From: Pegoplata infirma
Lineage: Eukaryota > Arthropoda > Insecta > Diptera > Anthomyiidae
DNA: 64,000 nucleotides
Assembly (NCBI GenBank): GCA_963921195.1
Contig: OY992536.1
Coordinates: 113,486,778-113,550,777, forward strand
Direction: 5' to 3'
The notes beneath the pieces are model-generated. The model was not told the origin of the DNA, did no database searches, and saw only the letters and a list, made by a program, of their open reading frames with translations. Each line of letters starts with the position of its first letter. The first letter of the stretch is position 1. The position numbers and the translations under genes were made by a program. Of this stretch, positions 22,601 to 33,496 are shown one piece after another.

Positions 22601-23494
22601 ACTATTATAATTTCCCCGAGCTTCCTGTAAATGATCTATTTCCATACTATTGTCATTTGGTCTAAAATTTGTGTTACTATTTCTTGACTGATTCGTTCTG
22701 CGGTCATTTTGTGGATTTCTACTTTCATATCTGTTATTGAAACTACTTGAACTTGACATGTTCGAAGAGTTATTATTAAAATTTTGATAATTTCTGTTCT
22801 GATTAGAATTATTATTAAAATTTTTATTTCTAAAATTACTATTTGGATTTACATTTCTATTTTCATAACGATTATCTCTTTTATTGTAATTAACATTAAA
22901 ATTTTCATTGCCTTTCTTTTTTTCAACTTCATTTCTAATCAAACCTTCTTTTTCCAAAAAATTGTAAGCGTCTCTTAACTTAGATAAATTTCTATTTATT
23001 ACTACCGAAGCTAAATTTACATCTATATTATTTAAAAAAGTTTTTAAAATTATTTTCTCTGCATATAAAGGACTGAATTCAACAGGTTTTTCTACATCGT
23101 ATTCGTATTTTTCATTTACCTTACATAAAATTATTCTTAATTGTTTATAATAATTTGCAATACCATTATTTGTTGCTGCAAACGCCTCCTGATATAGTTG
23201 ATGATATGATTCTGTTACTCCAAAATTGTTAACCAACGCTTCTTTCGTCTCCTCCCAATTTGGATTTGGCCCCAAAGTTCTTATAACGTGGAGAGCTTCT
23301 CCCTGTATTTTATTTAATATAATACGTTTATAAATATATTGTTTTGCATCTGGTTGTGATTCGACAAGAGAAAATAAAGTTTCTACTTCTCGTAAAAAAG
23401 ATGTTAGAGCATAAGAATCATCTCCTCTATACTCATGTACTCTTTGAGCATCTTTTAAGACCTCATTCATCGATAGAGTTAATGTGGCGAACAT
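22550..23494 (-). CDS. Gypsy Gag polyprotein, intact
   Basis: 314 residues. The N-terminal two-thirds is a helical capsid-type region (FLREVETLFSLVESQ, LHVIRTLGPNPNWEETKEAL). The C-terminal third is low-complexity Asn/Arg/Ser, with no CCHC zinc knuckle visible, and would bind RNA through basic residues. The stop is at 22550-22552. Pol overlaps it in the -1 frame. This is the only full-length protein-coding frame left in the element, so this copy could still supply or compete for particles. Confidence 0.9.
   Translation of the reverse strand: MFATLTLSMNEVLKDAQRVHEYRGDDSYALTSFLREVETLFSLVESQPDAKQYIYKRIILNKIQGEALHVIRTLGPNPNWEETKEALVNNFGVTESYHQLYQEAFAATNNGIANYYKQLRIILCKVNEKYEYDVEKPVEFSPLYAEKIILKTFLNNIDVNLASVVINRNLSKLRDAYNFLEKEGLIRNEVEKKKGNENFNVNYNKRDNRYENRNVNPNSNFRNKNFNNNSNQNRNYQNFNNNSSNMSSSSSFNNRYESRNPQNDRRTNQSRNSNTNFRPNDNSMEIDHLQEARGNYNSEEEVNFHTIASSRHFQ
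22583..22589 (-). promoter_or_regulatory. Candidate -1 ribosomal frameshift site between gag and pol
   Basis: On the minus strand the gag codons GTA AAT TTT form the heptamer A AAT TTT (pattern X XXY YYZ). The pol frame is closed by TAG TGA about 10 bp upstream, and gag stops about 31 bp downstream. Any frameshift must therefore occur in this short window, which contains this heptamer. This matches the -1 strategy known in gypsy-group elements; efficiency is unknown. Confidence 0.65.
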
Positions 23495-24413
23495 GATGAT
23501 TATTTTTAATTTAATTTGTATTGAGTAAAAAGTTCGATTTTAGTTATCACTCAATTTGCGGCTCTTTCTTACAATTTTTTTTTGTAGTTATTTACGTTTT
23601 TGTTATGATGTTTTTTCTATATATGTTGTTTTTTTTTTTTTTTACTTTAATTTAAAAGCTCCACAATTTACGCTCTTTAGTTAATATGCTCCAACTTACT
23701 TTAGTTGTGTTTGTTATTGTTTATTTTAATTGTCTTTATTTTATAACTCTCACTACTGATGATATATCTCTTTTTATTTAGTTAGTTCACTGTCTCTCTA
23801 TATATTTTTTTAAATTCTTTTGTTCGTTACAAAATACAATTTGAATTTCTTGTTGTTAACGGACATTTGTCTATAGTTTGCAGTTTTGTATTTTTCGTGT
23901 TATGGTGTTTATTATATTTTATTGCATTTTGTTTTGTACGTTACAAAATAATATTTAAATATTATGTTGTTAACGGTTATTTCACTTTAAATCGTTATTC
24001 TTAGTAAAGCTTTTTATTTTGTTTGAATTTTGATTTTATTATGTTTGGAAACAATTTTTTTTTTTTAAAAAATTAACTTTTTATTTTTTTTTAAAACTGT
24101 ACTTTTTCTTTAGAAATTTTAATATCATTTAAGTATGATTTCTTTGTACATTGAAACTTATTTACGACAATAGTTCATCATATTTTATCAATTGGATTAC
24201 ACTTTTCTTTAAAAAGTTTTGTTCATTATATTTATGTATTTAAAACACAGTTTATATTATTTCACATCAGATTACTAATTGGATGATTTTTTAATTGTTT
24301 TTTTGTTAATTATTATTAATAAAATTTACTTATTACTTTTAAAAGTAATGTTTTTTTTTAAAAAACACTTTTTTTTAAAAAAAATTTAATTTGTTCTTGT
24401 AGATTCGGTTTTT
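23495..24413 (-). other. Gypsy untranslated leader
   Basis: About 920 bp of T/A-rich sequence between the primer-binding site and the gag ATG, with no ORF. It would hold packaging signals. Confidence 0.7.
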
Positions 24414-24424
24414 TTGACTGCGCC
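24414..24424 (-). other. Primer-binding site of the gypsy element
   Basis: Minus-strand GGCGCAGTC follows the T that ends the 5' LTR, giving TGGCGCAGTC. This is the tRNA-Ser-type site shared with 17.6 and 297. Confidence 0.75.
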
Positions 24425-24719
24425 ACTTATAAATATGGAATTAAAACCACAATTTATTTATTTTATTTAAAATATTTATTTAATATTTTATATTTTATTT
24501 AAAAATGAAACTTCTTTATTTAAAGACGGTTTATTAAAGACTAAAGAACTTAACGACTAAAATATAATTAGGAGTTCTTAAAGTTAAATTTGATTAAAAA
24601 GAGTGAAAGCTTTAGGTGAAAAAGAAAGGAAAGAGTAGAGTTAAAGTAAAGTAATGTAAAAGATTAAGAATAGAGATAGGAACAGAAACATAAGTTAAGT
24701 TAATTAAATTAACGTAACT
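24425..24719 (-). repeat. 5' LTR of the gypsy element
   Basis: 295 bp, identical by eye to the 3' LTR. It begins AGTTACG on the minus strand, as in gypsy-group LTRs that start AGT. Confidence 0.95.
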
Positions 24720-25225
24720 CGCGTGATCAGAAAAAATTGTTTCGTGCGTGAGCGTGCGTGAGTAATTTTTTTTCGTGAGTTTGCGTGATTATTTTGTGCT
24801 GTTTGAAACAGAAAAAAAGTTAAAAAATCGTCATTATATTGAATTAAGAGGGTAATTAATACAAAATTGTGATTTAAATAAATTTTTATTATTGTTTTAA
24901 GGAAAATCAATGCTTTTTGTGCAAGAAATCGACAAAAGTAAAATAAAAATTTTATTAATTACAATTTCGTGAGTCTGTATGATCATGATTATTTCGTGAG
25001 CGTGAGAAAAATTCTAGTTACTCACGTGAGCGTTCGCGAACGTGAGCTGAAAAAATAATTTCGTGCGTGATCGTGCGTGGGCAATATTTTTATTTCGTGA
25101 GCGTGAGCGTGCGTGAGTCAAAATTCACTCACGCGCCCATCTCTACTCTGTAGTACAGAATACTCCAACATTGTGTCGGAGCCTTTAGCATAAAAATTTA
25201 AAGAAATAAAAAAATATTTTATATA

Positions 25226-26385
25226 GTAAATAACTTGCAAGGAAGGTCTTTTAGAGGGAACCCACCCATTGTCCTGAAACTTTCATATGGGAATAAGGGG
25301 GACAAAATAGCAGTTACCTATTTTTTTAGCTGCCCAATCTCAAATTTAAAAAGCGTTGCCACCTTATTTCTTTGCCAAACGAAAAAATATGGGTCAGCTT
25401 AATTTTAATACACTCAAAAAATTATGTTAGTAAAATCAACTGAAAATGTTAGTTAAAATAACTACTTTGTAAGTTGTTTTGGGGTCAACTACTTTTTCAG
25501 TTAAATCAACTAACAATACTAGTTATTATAACTGACAAAAAACAACTGACTTATGTACCTAGTAAAAACTACTTACATTTGTAGTCAAAACAAATAAAAT
25601 GTAGTAAAAATAAAAAAATCAATAAATATTTTTTTTTTTCAAAAAATTTTTCAGAAAAAAATTGAAGACCAAATTTTTTCAAAGTTTTTTTAAAAAGAAA
25701 AAAAAAAGTTGTGAAAAATAAAAAAAAAATTAAATTTATTTTTATTTTTTGGAAAAAACTTTGGAAATTTTTCAGAGATAAAAAAAAAATTAACTACTTT
25801 TAATAACTGTTACTACATCACAGTACTTTTTTGTCAGTTATTCAAAAAAACTACTTAAAATAACTAACAGAAATAGTTGTTTTATATTTTTCATACAAAA
25901 ACAACTGACTTTGTAGTTGAAAGCAACTAACTACTGTAAAATATGCAAACTACTTACATGTAGTAACTTACATAATTTTCTGAGTGTAGAGATTATTATA
26001 TGTGATTTTGGTGGTCGTACGTATGTACCTCTCCATATGTATAAACTATCCCTAAGTTTTTACGTTTTTGAAAATATGGACAATGTCCATTGGACATATC
26101 GAAGACGAATTTGGACACGACCAATACACCATTGGATAAACCTTAAAAAAACTTTCATTCTGTATAAAATGTTCATATAGTTTTTTTTGAAGAAATGTGA
26201 AAAATCCTCATAAAACGAAAAAAAAAACGTTTTCCCCCCTTTCTTTGTCACGCTTATTGTGAGATTGGACAGCTACGAAAAAACAGGTAACTCTTTTTTT
26301 CCTCCCCACTTTTCTATATGCAAATTTCAGGACAATCGGTGGGTGCCCTGTGAAAGACTTTCCTTGTAAGTTATTTTGTAAAGAA
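25226..26385. mobile_element. Foldback with CCACCNATTGTCCTGAAA arms
   Basis: The left arm (about 25232-25385) contains AAGGAAGGTCTTTTAGAGG and CCATTGTCCTGAAACTT. The right arm (about 26255-26385) carries the inverse (CAGGACAATCGGTGGGTGCC, AAGACTTTCCTTG). A third single arm occurs at about 51075-51150. A family A element is nested at 25411-25986. No coding sequence. Confidence 0.65.
25411..25986. mobile_element. Family A MITE, full length, TA-flanked
   Basis: 576 bp from CACTCAAAAAATTATGTTAG to CATAATTTTCTGAGTG, with TA on both sides. The opposite orientation to the copy at 15121. AACT/AGTT arrays fill both ends. Confidence 0.9.
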
Positions 26386-26640
26386 CAAAGCATTATGCAA
26401 AATGTGAAGAAGTATCAGGTTCTAAGACATTTTATTTTGTAAAAACCGCCGTAGATTTTCAGACATTTTCAAATTCTTAGAAATTTTATCATTCAAAAGA
26501 TTTAGACCCTTTATGTAAAAAAGAGTATTGGATTCTGAGGAACTTTTTTTGTTAGTTTAATTTATTTTTTTTTAAATAGTATTAAGTTTCTTTATTTTTC
26601 TTTAGAAATAGGTTCAGATGCTTATTAATTTTTTTTTTTA

Positions 26641-28108
26641 AGGTAAGTAAGTTGCTCGATTTTCACGTGAAAATCTGTCAAACTCCATATAAAAAAAACA
26701 TAAATTTCACACTGGCTTTACAAAAGCGTAAAAGTTTCGCTGGAGAGGTATTCTATTCACTGGTGAAAAACCGGTAAAATAACCCGGTATTTGTTGCAGC
26801 AATATCAGCAGCAAAATCAACACTATTCGCAACATTTTTTTAAATTATAAAGCTAAGTAAGTTGTTCACCGGTAAAAAAAAATGTTTCGAAACATCAATT
26901 AATTTGTAGCGAAAATTTGACAGTCATATGTTTGGTTATGTTTTGCGCGTCAGAATACATAAAATAACTTTAAAATATATTTTTTTGGTAATTTATGTGA
27001 TATAATTAATGTTTACAGTCCCAAACACTTATAATTACTTCGTTTTACACCTGAATGTTAAATTTCACCGCTTTTTAAATGGTCTGTACAATTTAAAAAA
27101 ATGTTGCTTATAGTGTTGATGCGTATTGATGCAACATATACCGGGTTATTTTGCCGGTTTTTCATCAGTGAACAGAATACCTCTTCAGCGAAATTTTTAC
27201 GCTTTTGTAAAGCAAGTGTGAAATTTATGTTTTTTTTATATGGAGTTTGACAGATTTTCACGTGAAAACCGAGCAACTTACCCACCTTAAGCTAAGTAAT
27301 ACCAAATTCGCATTCACTTTTTTTAAACATGTTTAAGCACTTAAACATGTTTATGTACCTTAAGAAGTTTAAATTTAAACATGTTTAAGTAGTTAAACAT
27401 GTTTAAAAAAATGAATGCGAATTTGGTATAAGTTGTTCACCGGTGAAAAAAAATGTTTCGAAACATCAATTAATTTGTAGCGAAAATTTGACAGTCATAT
27501 GTTTGGTTATGTTTTGCGCGTCAGAATACATAAAATAACTTTAAATTATATTTTTTGGTAAGTTATGTGATATTATTAATGTTTACAGTCCCAAACACTT
27601 ATAATTACTTCATTTTACATCTGAATGTTAAATTTCACCGCTTTTTAAATGGTCTGTACAATTTAAAAAAATGTTGCTTATAGTGTTGATGCGTATTGAT
27701 GCAACATATACCGGGTTATTTTGCCGGTTTTTCACCAGTGAACAGAATACCTCTTCAGCGAAATTTTTACGCTTTTGTAAAGCCAGTGTGAAATTTATGT
27801 TTTTTTATATGGAGTTTGACAGATTTTCACGTGAAAACCGAGCAACTTACCCACCTTTACAGACAATTTAAAAAGCCATGAAATTTGATATTCAGGAATA
27901 AAATGAAGCATTTATAAGATTTTGGAACTGTAATCATTAATTATATCAGATAAATAGACAAAAATTACAAAAAAAAAATGGAAATTACAGTTATTTTGTG
28001 TATGCCGATGCGCAAAACAACCTAACATATGACAAATTTTCGCTACAAATTAATTTATGTTTCGAAACATTTTTTTTTACCGGTGAACAACTTACGGACC
28101 TTTAAGGC
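26641..28108. repeat. Inverted-repeat element with an internal tandem duplication
   Basis: The unit GTTGTTCACCGGT...TTTACACG-type sequence of about 420 bp occurs at 26866-27286 and again at 27431-27857. An inverse copy of its right half lies at 26641-26850 and an inverse copy of its left half at about 28005-28108, so the block is terminally inverted and internally duplicated. Recurring words are CACGTGAAAA, ACCGGTTATTTTGCCGG-like sequence and TTTCGAAACAT. Short reading frames here are coincidental. Confidence 0.7.
27299..27430. mobile_element. Palindromic MITE, TIR TACCAAATTCG, copy 2
   Basis: About 132 bp, self-complementary, and matching 8539-8672. It is inserted in GCTAAGTA|AGTTGTTCACC. 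The uninterrupted target is present at about 26863-26885, so the insertion and its TA duplication can be read directly. Confidence 0.9.
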
Positions 28109-28496
28109 CCGTAACCAAAAACTTAAATATATAAAGACTATGCAATAGTCAATTCTTTTTGACGTTTAAAGGTGGTGTTAGTTTTACAAATGGTATCTGG
28201 GAAAGCTGGAAATTTTGTTTACCTTTTATTTTTCGTTCAATTTTGCTGGTTGTTTTGATTTAATTATATTCATTTCGTTTTTTATTATGTATTTTTTTAT
28301 TTTCAAGTGACACAACAATAATTTTCATTCATAATTTTAAAATTTTTTAATGTTTATTTTTCGTTATTCCCAAATCGTTCCCAAAAAAAAGATTGCCATC
28401 TGTATATAACGACTTCGTTATTACTGACAAAGTATGTAAAAAAAATATTAAAAATTAAATAAAAATAATCGTTTTTTATGTAAAATGATGTATGTT

Positions 28497-28750
28497 ATAA
28501 AATTCCCGGATTTCCCGGGAAAAATTAAAAAATTCCCGGGAATTCCCGTCAATCTTTTCCCGGGAAATCCAACCCGGGAATTCCCGGACCCCAAACACTA
28601 TACATAAGTCATTTGTTTTTTGTCAGTTAAAATAACTAACATTATTAGTTGAATTACCTGAAATAGTAGTTGACCCCAAAACAACTTACAAAGTGGTTAT
28701 TTTAACTGACATTTCCAGTTGTTTTTGCTAAGATAATTTTTTTAGTGAAT
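28497..28750. repeat. CCCGGGAA-rich fragment followed by half of a family A MITE
   Basis: 28497-28595 is an array of ATTCCCGGGAA-type words, like the ends of some hAT elements. 28600-28750 matches the right half of family A (CATAAGTCATTTGTTTTTTG to TAATTTTTTTAGTG) but lacks the left half. Confidence 0.6.
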
Positions 28751-30900
28751 GTGAATATGGTATAACAAAAGAAATATCAAATTGGTTCATGTTTAAACTT
28801 GGGATACCCCACACTGTAGGGTATTATATGGTCGATCTAGATCAACTACAATTTTCTTATTTGTCTTTATTTGAAATTGTTCTATTTCGAACATAGTCGT
28901 ATGATAATAGAAATGTCAACCTTATTATTATATACAAACGTATTTCGAAATCGTATAAAAAGAAGTTAAGGTGTGTTCTCTAAAAAGGCAGATGTTATTG
29001 ATACATGAATAAATAGAATTGAATATTTGTAATAAACTTGCACAATGTTAATGTAGCGTTTTTTAATCACAAAAAACGGGCTGTGTTTTTTTATTTTTAT
29101 TACCAGAAAATTCTTTAAATATGAAATCATGACCTCAGAAATTCGTTTTCATATAAACCTAAATTTTGTTAACGCTGTTAGTAAAAGTAGGTCAACAAAT
29201 AACAATGGCGAAACATGATAAATACACTGCAAAAATATACGTACACTTTTGGAAATTAATACTAATAAGAACTAATAAGAATTAGAAACACATATTATAT
29301 GTATGTATATGAGGAGTTCCGGCTAAGACTTAAATTTTGAGGTAAAAAAGATGCGATTTTTGTTTTGATGGCACATCGATGAAATTTGGCATAAATATTA
29401 GAAGCTATTTAAGAATAAGAAATTCGTTCGCGTCAATTAAATCGCGCAAGGGGGTCAAAAGTTATGGCGGTTTTAAGATTTAGCGGTTTTAAAAAATCTT
29501 AAAAATATTTTAAATATTTTTTTTCTACACATTTGTTGCATGCGTTATTAAAACATGCCAGGATATATCATTTCTTCTAAAATATATGATATAAATTTAA
29601 CCCTTTAATGACCAAACGATTTACAAAAAAAATATCTAAGTACCTAAAATCGCGATTAATTCGCGGTAAAAGAAAAGTTTCACAATTTTTTATAACATAT
29701 TTAGGCAATGCGCGTTGGTTTTACTGAAAAAAAAATCACGGAAAATCGTATCATTGTACCAGTGTTTAAAAAAATCGGTGATGCTTTTTTATAACAAGAA
29801 AATTTAATATGGTCCAAAAAATCTATAATCATCAAAATTTTTTAACCCGCCTCTGATTTTATGATGACACATCAAGTGGGCTTTCATTTAAAAAAAATTT
29901 CATCCGATTTCGTGTAAAGCCTTGGATGTGCCAGATGAAAACAGTTTTAGATAAAATCATCGCGCTTTCCGCTCAGAATGGCTTAAAGTAAAAAGTCAAA
30001 AAGCAAATCAGTTCTACTCGCTAAGGCACGTCTTTTGGTGTATTAAAATGAACATGATGAATTAATTGCTACTAAAAAAAATTGGAAACAGATTTGCAAA
30101 TTTCGCTCAATTTTCAAAAATGCCACAAAATTTTTGCAATTTATTTTTTATAAACCCGCCAGTGATTTTTTTATGTAAACTCCTAAAAAACTCGGTTTAC
30201 GCAAGAGTCCACCATATTTCGAATGAAACCGCGAATGTGCCTCGCGAAGAACTGGTATTTAAAAAAAATTACGTTTTTTCTTTCAAACTTTGATCTGCTG
30301 AAACTCCTTAACTATTCGTGGCACATTAACGGGATTAATTCCAAAATGTTAAGAATTACAACAGCTACCAACTCTAGTTCAACTTTTTTCATTTTATAGA
30401 GGGGGCCGAAATCCCTGATCAAAAAACCTCGAAAATTTAAAAACTCTTAATTTTTGGTTTCAAAATTTAACCGTCTTATAACTTCTTACCAAGCGATGAA
30501 GCATCTATCAAGCCAACATTAAAATAATCTTTTATATGTACTGACTTTGTGTTATGCCGAAAAAGATTAAAATATAAGGAGAACTTAAAAAAAAATGCGA
30601 AAGAAGGTAAAAACTATTGATTATTTCAAGCCTTTTTTATCGATTTTTCAACTTTAACCCTCTGTAACTTTTACGGATAAAGTGGGATAATCCTTAAACA
30701 TTGCTCAGTGATGGTCCAAGGTCTTGTTTACACAACTGAATTTACAGTTTTTCTAAATTCCAAAAACTGCCGGTTTTTTTAAACATTTATTTCAGTTTCA
30801 CTGAGTTGAAATTTAAAAAAGATTTCATGATATAAGTTACATAATGTAACATAAAACACAACGACCTCTAAATTAGGCCCGATTGCTCCAATTTCTTTTA
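28751..30900. other. Non-coding, no recognised element
   Basis: No gene with domain support is seen. Phrases such as GATGAAATTTGGCATAAA resemble the arm language of the foldbacks at 33497 and 60050, so parts may be lone foldback arms. The short plus-strand frames here have no recognisable domain. Confidence 0.35.
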
Positions 30901-31364
30901 CACTTAGAAAATTATGTAAGTTACTACATGTTAGATGTTTGTATATTTTTTTTAGTTAGTTATTTTCAACTACAATGTCAGTTGATTTTGTATGAAAAAT
31001 ATCAAACAACTATTTCTGTTAGTTATTTTAAGTCGTTTTTTAGATCAACTAACAAAAAAGTACTGTAATGTAGTAACAGTTTTTTTTTTTTTAAAAAAAA
31101 ACTTTGAAAAATTTTGTTCTTCAATTTTTTTTTTTTAAAAAAAAAATTATATATTGATTATTTTATTTTTACTGCATGTGCTTGTTGTTTTGACTACAAA
31201 TGTAAGTAGTTTTTTACTACATTAGTAGGTTGTTTTTTGTTAGTTAAAATAACTAAAATTGTTAGTTGATTTAACTAAAAAAGTAGTTGACCCCAAAACA
31301 ACTTACAAAGTAGTTATTTTAGCTAACATTTTCAGTTGATTTAACTAACATAATTTTTTGAGTG
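30901..31364. mobile_element. Family A MITE, internally shortened, TA-flanked
   Basis: From CACTTAGAAAATTATGTAAG to ACATAATTTTTTGAGTG, with TA at both sides. About 460 bp; the middle is shortened. Confidence 0.88.
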
Positions 31365-31913
31365 TAACACACTTCTTTTGATGATTGAAACACAGGCAGC
31401 TTTGTGGAGACTAAAAAAAATAACATCTGCAAATCCTATATATTTTTGAACTAGTATAATAACACTGTACAACAATTTCAAACCTTTTCCGAAATTATGG
31501 GGTTCCATTAGGGATGCCAAACGGGAAATCCCGAATCCCGAAATCCCGGGATTTTTCGGGATTGGCAAATCCCGAATCCCGGGATTTATTTTTTTCAATC
31601 CCGGCATTTTCCGGGATTAACAAATCCCGAAAAATCCCGGGATTTCGGGATTTTTTGTTCAAATTTTGTAATCAAAATTGACAATTTCTTCAGTATTTGG
31701 TTTACGATTTAGACAAAATGGATATCGTTTGAAAGGTCTTTGAGATACCTTTCAAATGAGGCAATTTGGTCTTAAATTCTCTTGCTCTTTGGGAGGCAAG
31801 TCACATTTTTAGGGCGGATTACTTAATATAAAGTTAAATGAAACAGTTAAATTTTGTCGAGTGTTATTCTATAACTTATAATATTCCAGCTGTAAAGTTT
31901 CTACACTCAGAAA

Positions 31914-33302
31914 ATTATTGCAGTTACTACATGACGGTCGTTTGTGTAGTAAGTAGTAGCTGTTGTTTTTAACTACAATTTCGGTCGTTTTTGTATGAAA
32001 AAATCTCAAACAACTTTTTTTTGTAGTAGTTTCAAAAAATAAATACAAAAAATATACTACACTGTAGCAATAGTTGATTTATGTAGTTGTTTTTAGTTTT
32101 TTTTCTAAAAACTCGTTTTGTTCTAGAAATTTTTATTGCAAACGAATGTGTCGAACGAGTTGGTCGTGCGGGATGCGGAAGGAATTATTTTTATACCAAA
32201 TGAATAATATCTAAATAAATTAAATTACAATTTATTAAATATAATTATAACAAAAAATATGTTTTTGGAAAAATATTATTGAGCGAAAGAAAATAAGTGG
32301 ATAAATGAGATAACAAGTGTGTATAATATAGCGCTCACATAAGCGTGCGTAAAAACCAATCGGAAAAAAAAACAAAAAAATGTATGCAGCAGCGATGCCA
32401 ACTCAGCGCGTTTCGCGCTAGATTTAGCGCTTTCTGACCTCCCAAAAAGCGCATTTTTTAAATCTAAACTGGCGCGTTTTCACTTTTTCATTTAGCGCCT
32501 TTGGCGCTTTCTTTCTACAACTAATCAATGCATGAAAAAATGTACATTTTACATCAGAAACGTCATAAAAACAGTCTTAAATTCATATTTTTCACGTAAA
32601 TGCTGTAGTACAACCATAGAAATGTGAAACTTTGTTAAAAATTAAAAAACAAAAAGTGTTTTTTATAAGAAAAACAGAAAAAAATTTATTTTGAAAATTA
32701 TATTTATCCATTTTTTAGACATATTCTGCGAATAGGCCTGATGATTTAACAAAAATTTATATTAAAACCGTTAAATTAAACATAGTTTTTTAGCGCTTTC
32801 AAATTTTATAAATCAATTTTACCAAAGCATTTCGTTTTCTTTTTTTTTTATTCCAGACAAATTTTGATCAGTAGCGGTGAAAATTTAAAATAAACTATTA
32901 AAAAAACAAAGGTAATTACAATCAATTTATTTTGTTTAACATTTTATTAATATAATTTTTTTCTTCTATAATTCCAGATAAATACACCAAAAAAATTTAA
33001 TTTCATGTCGAAATTCTATACAACCAACTGAAATGTATTGCTTTTTAAATAAATAAATATCAATCACTTAAATGTTTACGAAATTTTTTTAAATAAATTT
33101 TCAGGCAAGTGTGGCAAAAACAACTGTATACCGTCTTTTGTAGTAGTTTTTACTACATTTTGTAGTTGAAAATCAATAGTTAAAAACAACAACATATTCA
33201 GTTGTTTTTACCGTAATGTGTAGTGGACGCCTTTTCAACAACAAAATGTAGTCAAAACAACTGTCTTTTGTAGTAGATTTTACCGACATACTTTTTTGAG
33301 TG
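31914..33302. mobile_element. Family B MITE with a nested insert
   Basis: It starts CACTCAGAAAATTATTGCAG and ends CATACTTTTTTGAGTG, flanked by TA. It matches 42271-43006 except for about 700 extra bases at about 32390-33110, where the copies diverge after AACCAATCGGAAAAA. The extra segment holds GCGCGTTTCGCGC and AGCGCTTT words and no ORF. Confidence 0.85.
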
Positions 33303-33496
33303 TATTCAACAGTTTTGGTTCTTAATTGAGCGTTATAAGTTAGGAAATTGAATATATCTCTCCGATCCAATTTTTGTTAGAAACAGCGAAAAAAAAATTG
33401 AACAGGGGTGTGTTTTGTGACTGTGTCGGAGGAGGACACTGGGGGACAACTTACTTTTGTCTAAAAAGCTAACAAATTCATTAATACAATTTTATA

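Larger units (their letters stand above)
17910..24719 (-). mobile_element. Ty3/gypsy element of 17.6/297 type, defective
   Basis: It runs from 24719 to 17910 on the minus strand with identical 295-bp LTRs, the 4-bp duplication CGCG (17906-17909 and 24720-24723), a tRNA-Ser-type primer-binding site, intact gag, and pol as protease-RT-RNase H-integrase. Pol has an RT deletion near 21800 and an 859-bp DNA element in integrase. Excluding that element it is about 5.9 kb. No envelope-like third ORF is seen between integrase and the 3' LTR. The 17.6/297 relatives do carry such an ORF, so it is either lost or never present in this lineage. Confidence 0.95.
17833..25145. mobile_element. hAT-like element with GCGTGAG repeats, split by gypsy
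   Basis: The left end TAGAGATGCGCGCGTGA and the inverse of the right end TAGAGATGGGCGCGTGA form the TIR. The exact 8-bp duplication CTCTGTAG lies at 17825-17832 and 25146-25153. Without the gypsy element it is about 500 bp, with dense CGTGAGCGTGCGTGAG repeats at both ends. There is no transposase frame. A diverged relative occurs near 59210-59446. Confidence 0.9.
17716..25184. mobile_element. TTAA MITE copy 2, split by a hAT-like element
   Basis: The left part is 17716-17832 and the right part 25146-25184. Together they match the 149-bp MITE at 14563-14711. The left flank is TTAA (17712-17715); the right flank is TTAG, one change from TTAA. The split is caused by the hAT-like element at 17833-25145. 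Confidence 0.88.

Noticed and set aside
17833..25145. CGTGAG arrays as a CRISPR-like or regulatory repeat
   Set aside because: The repeats are irregular, without uniform spacers, and sit inside a hAT-type element in eukaryotic DNA.
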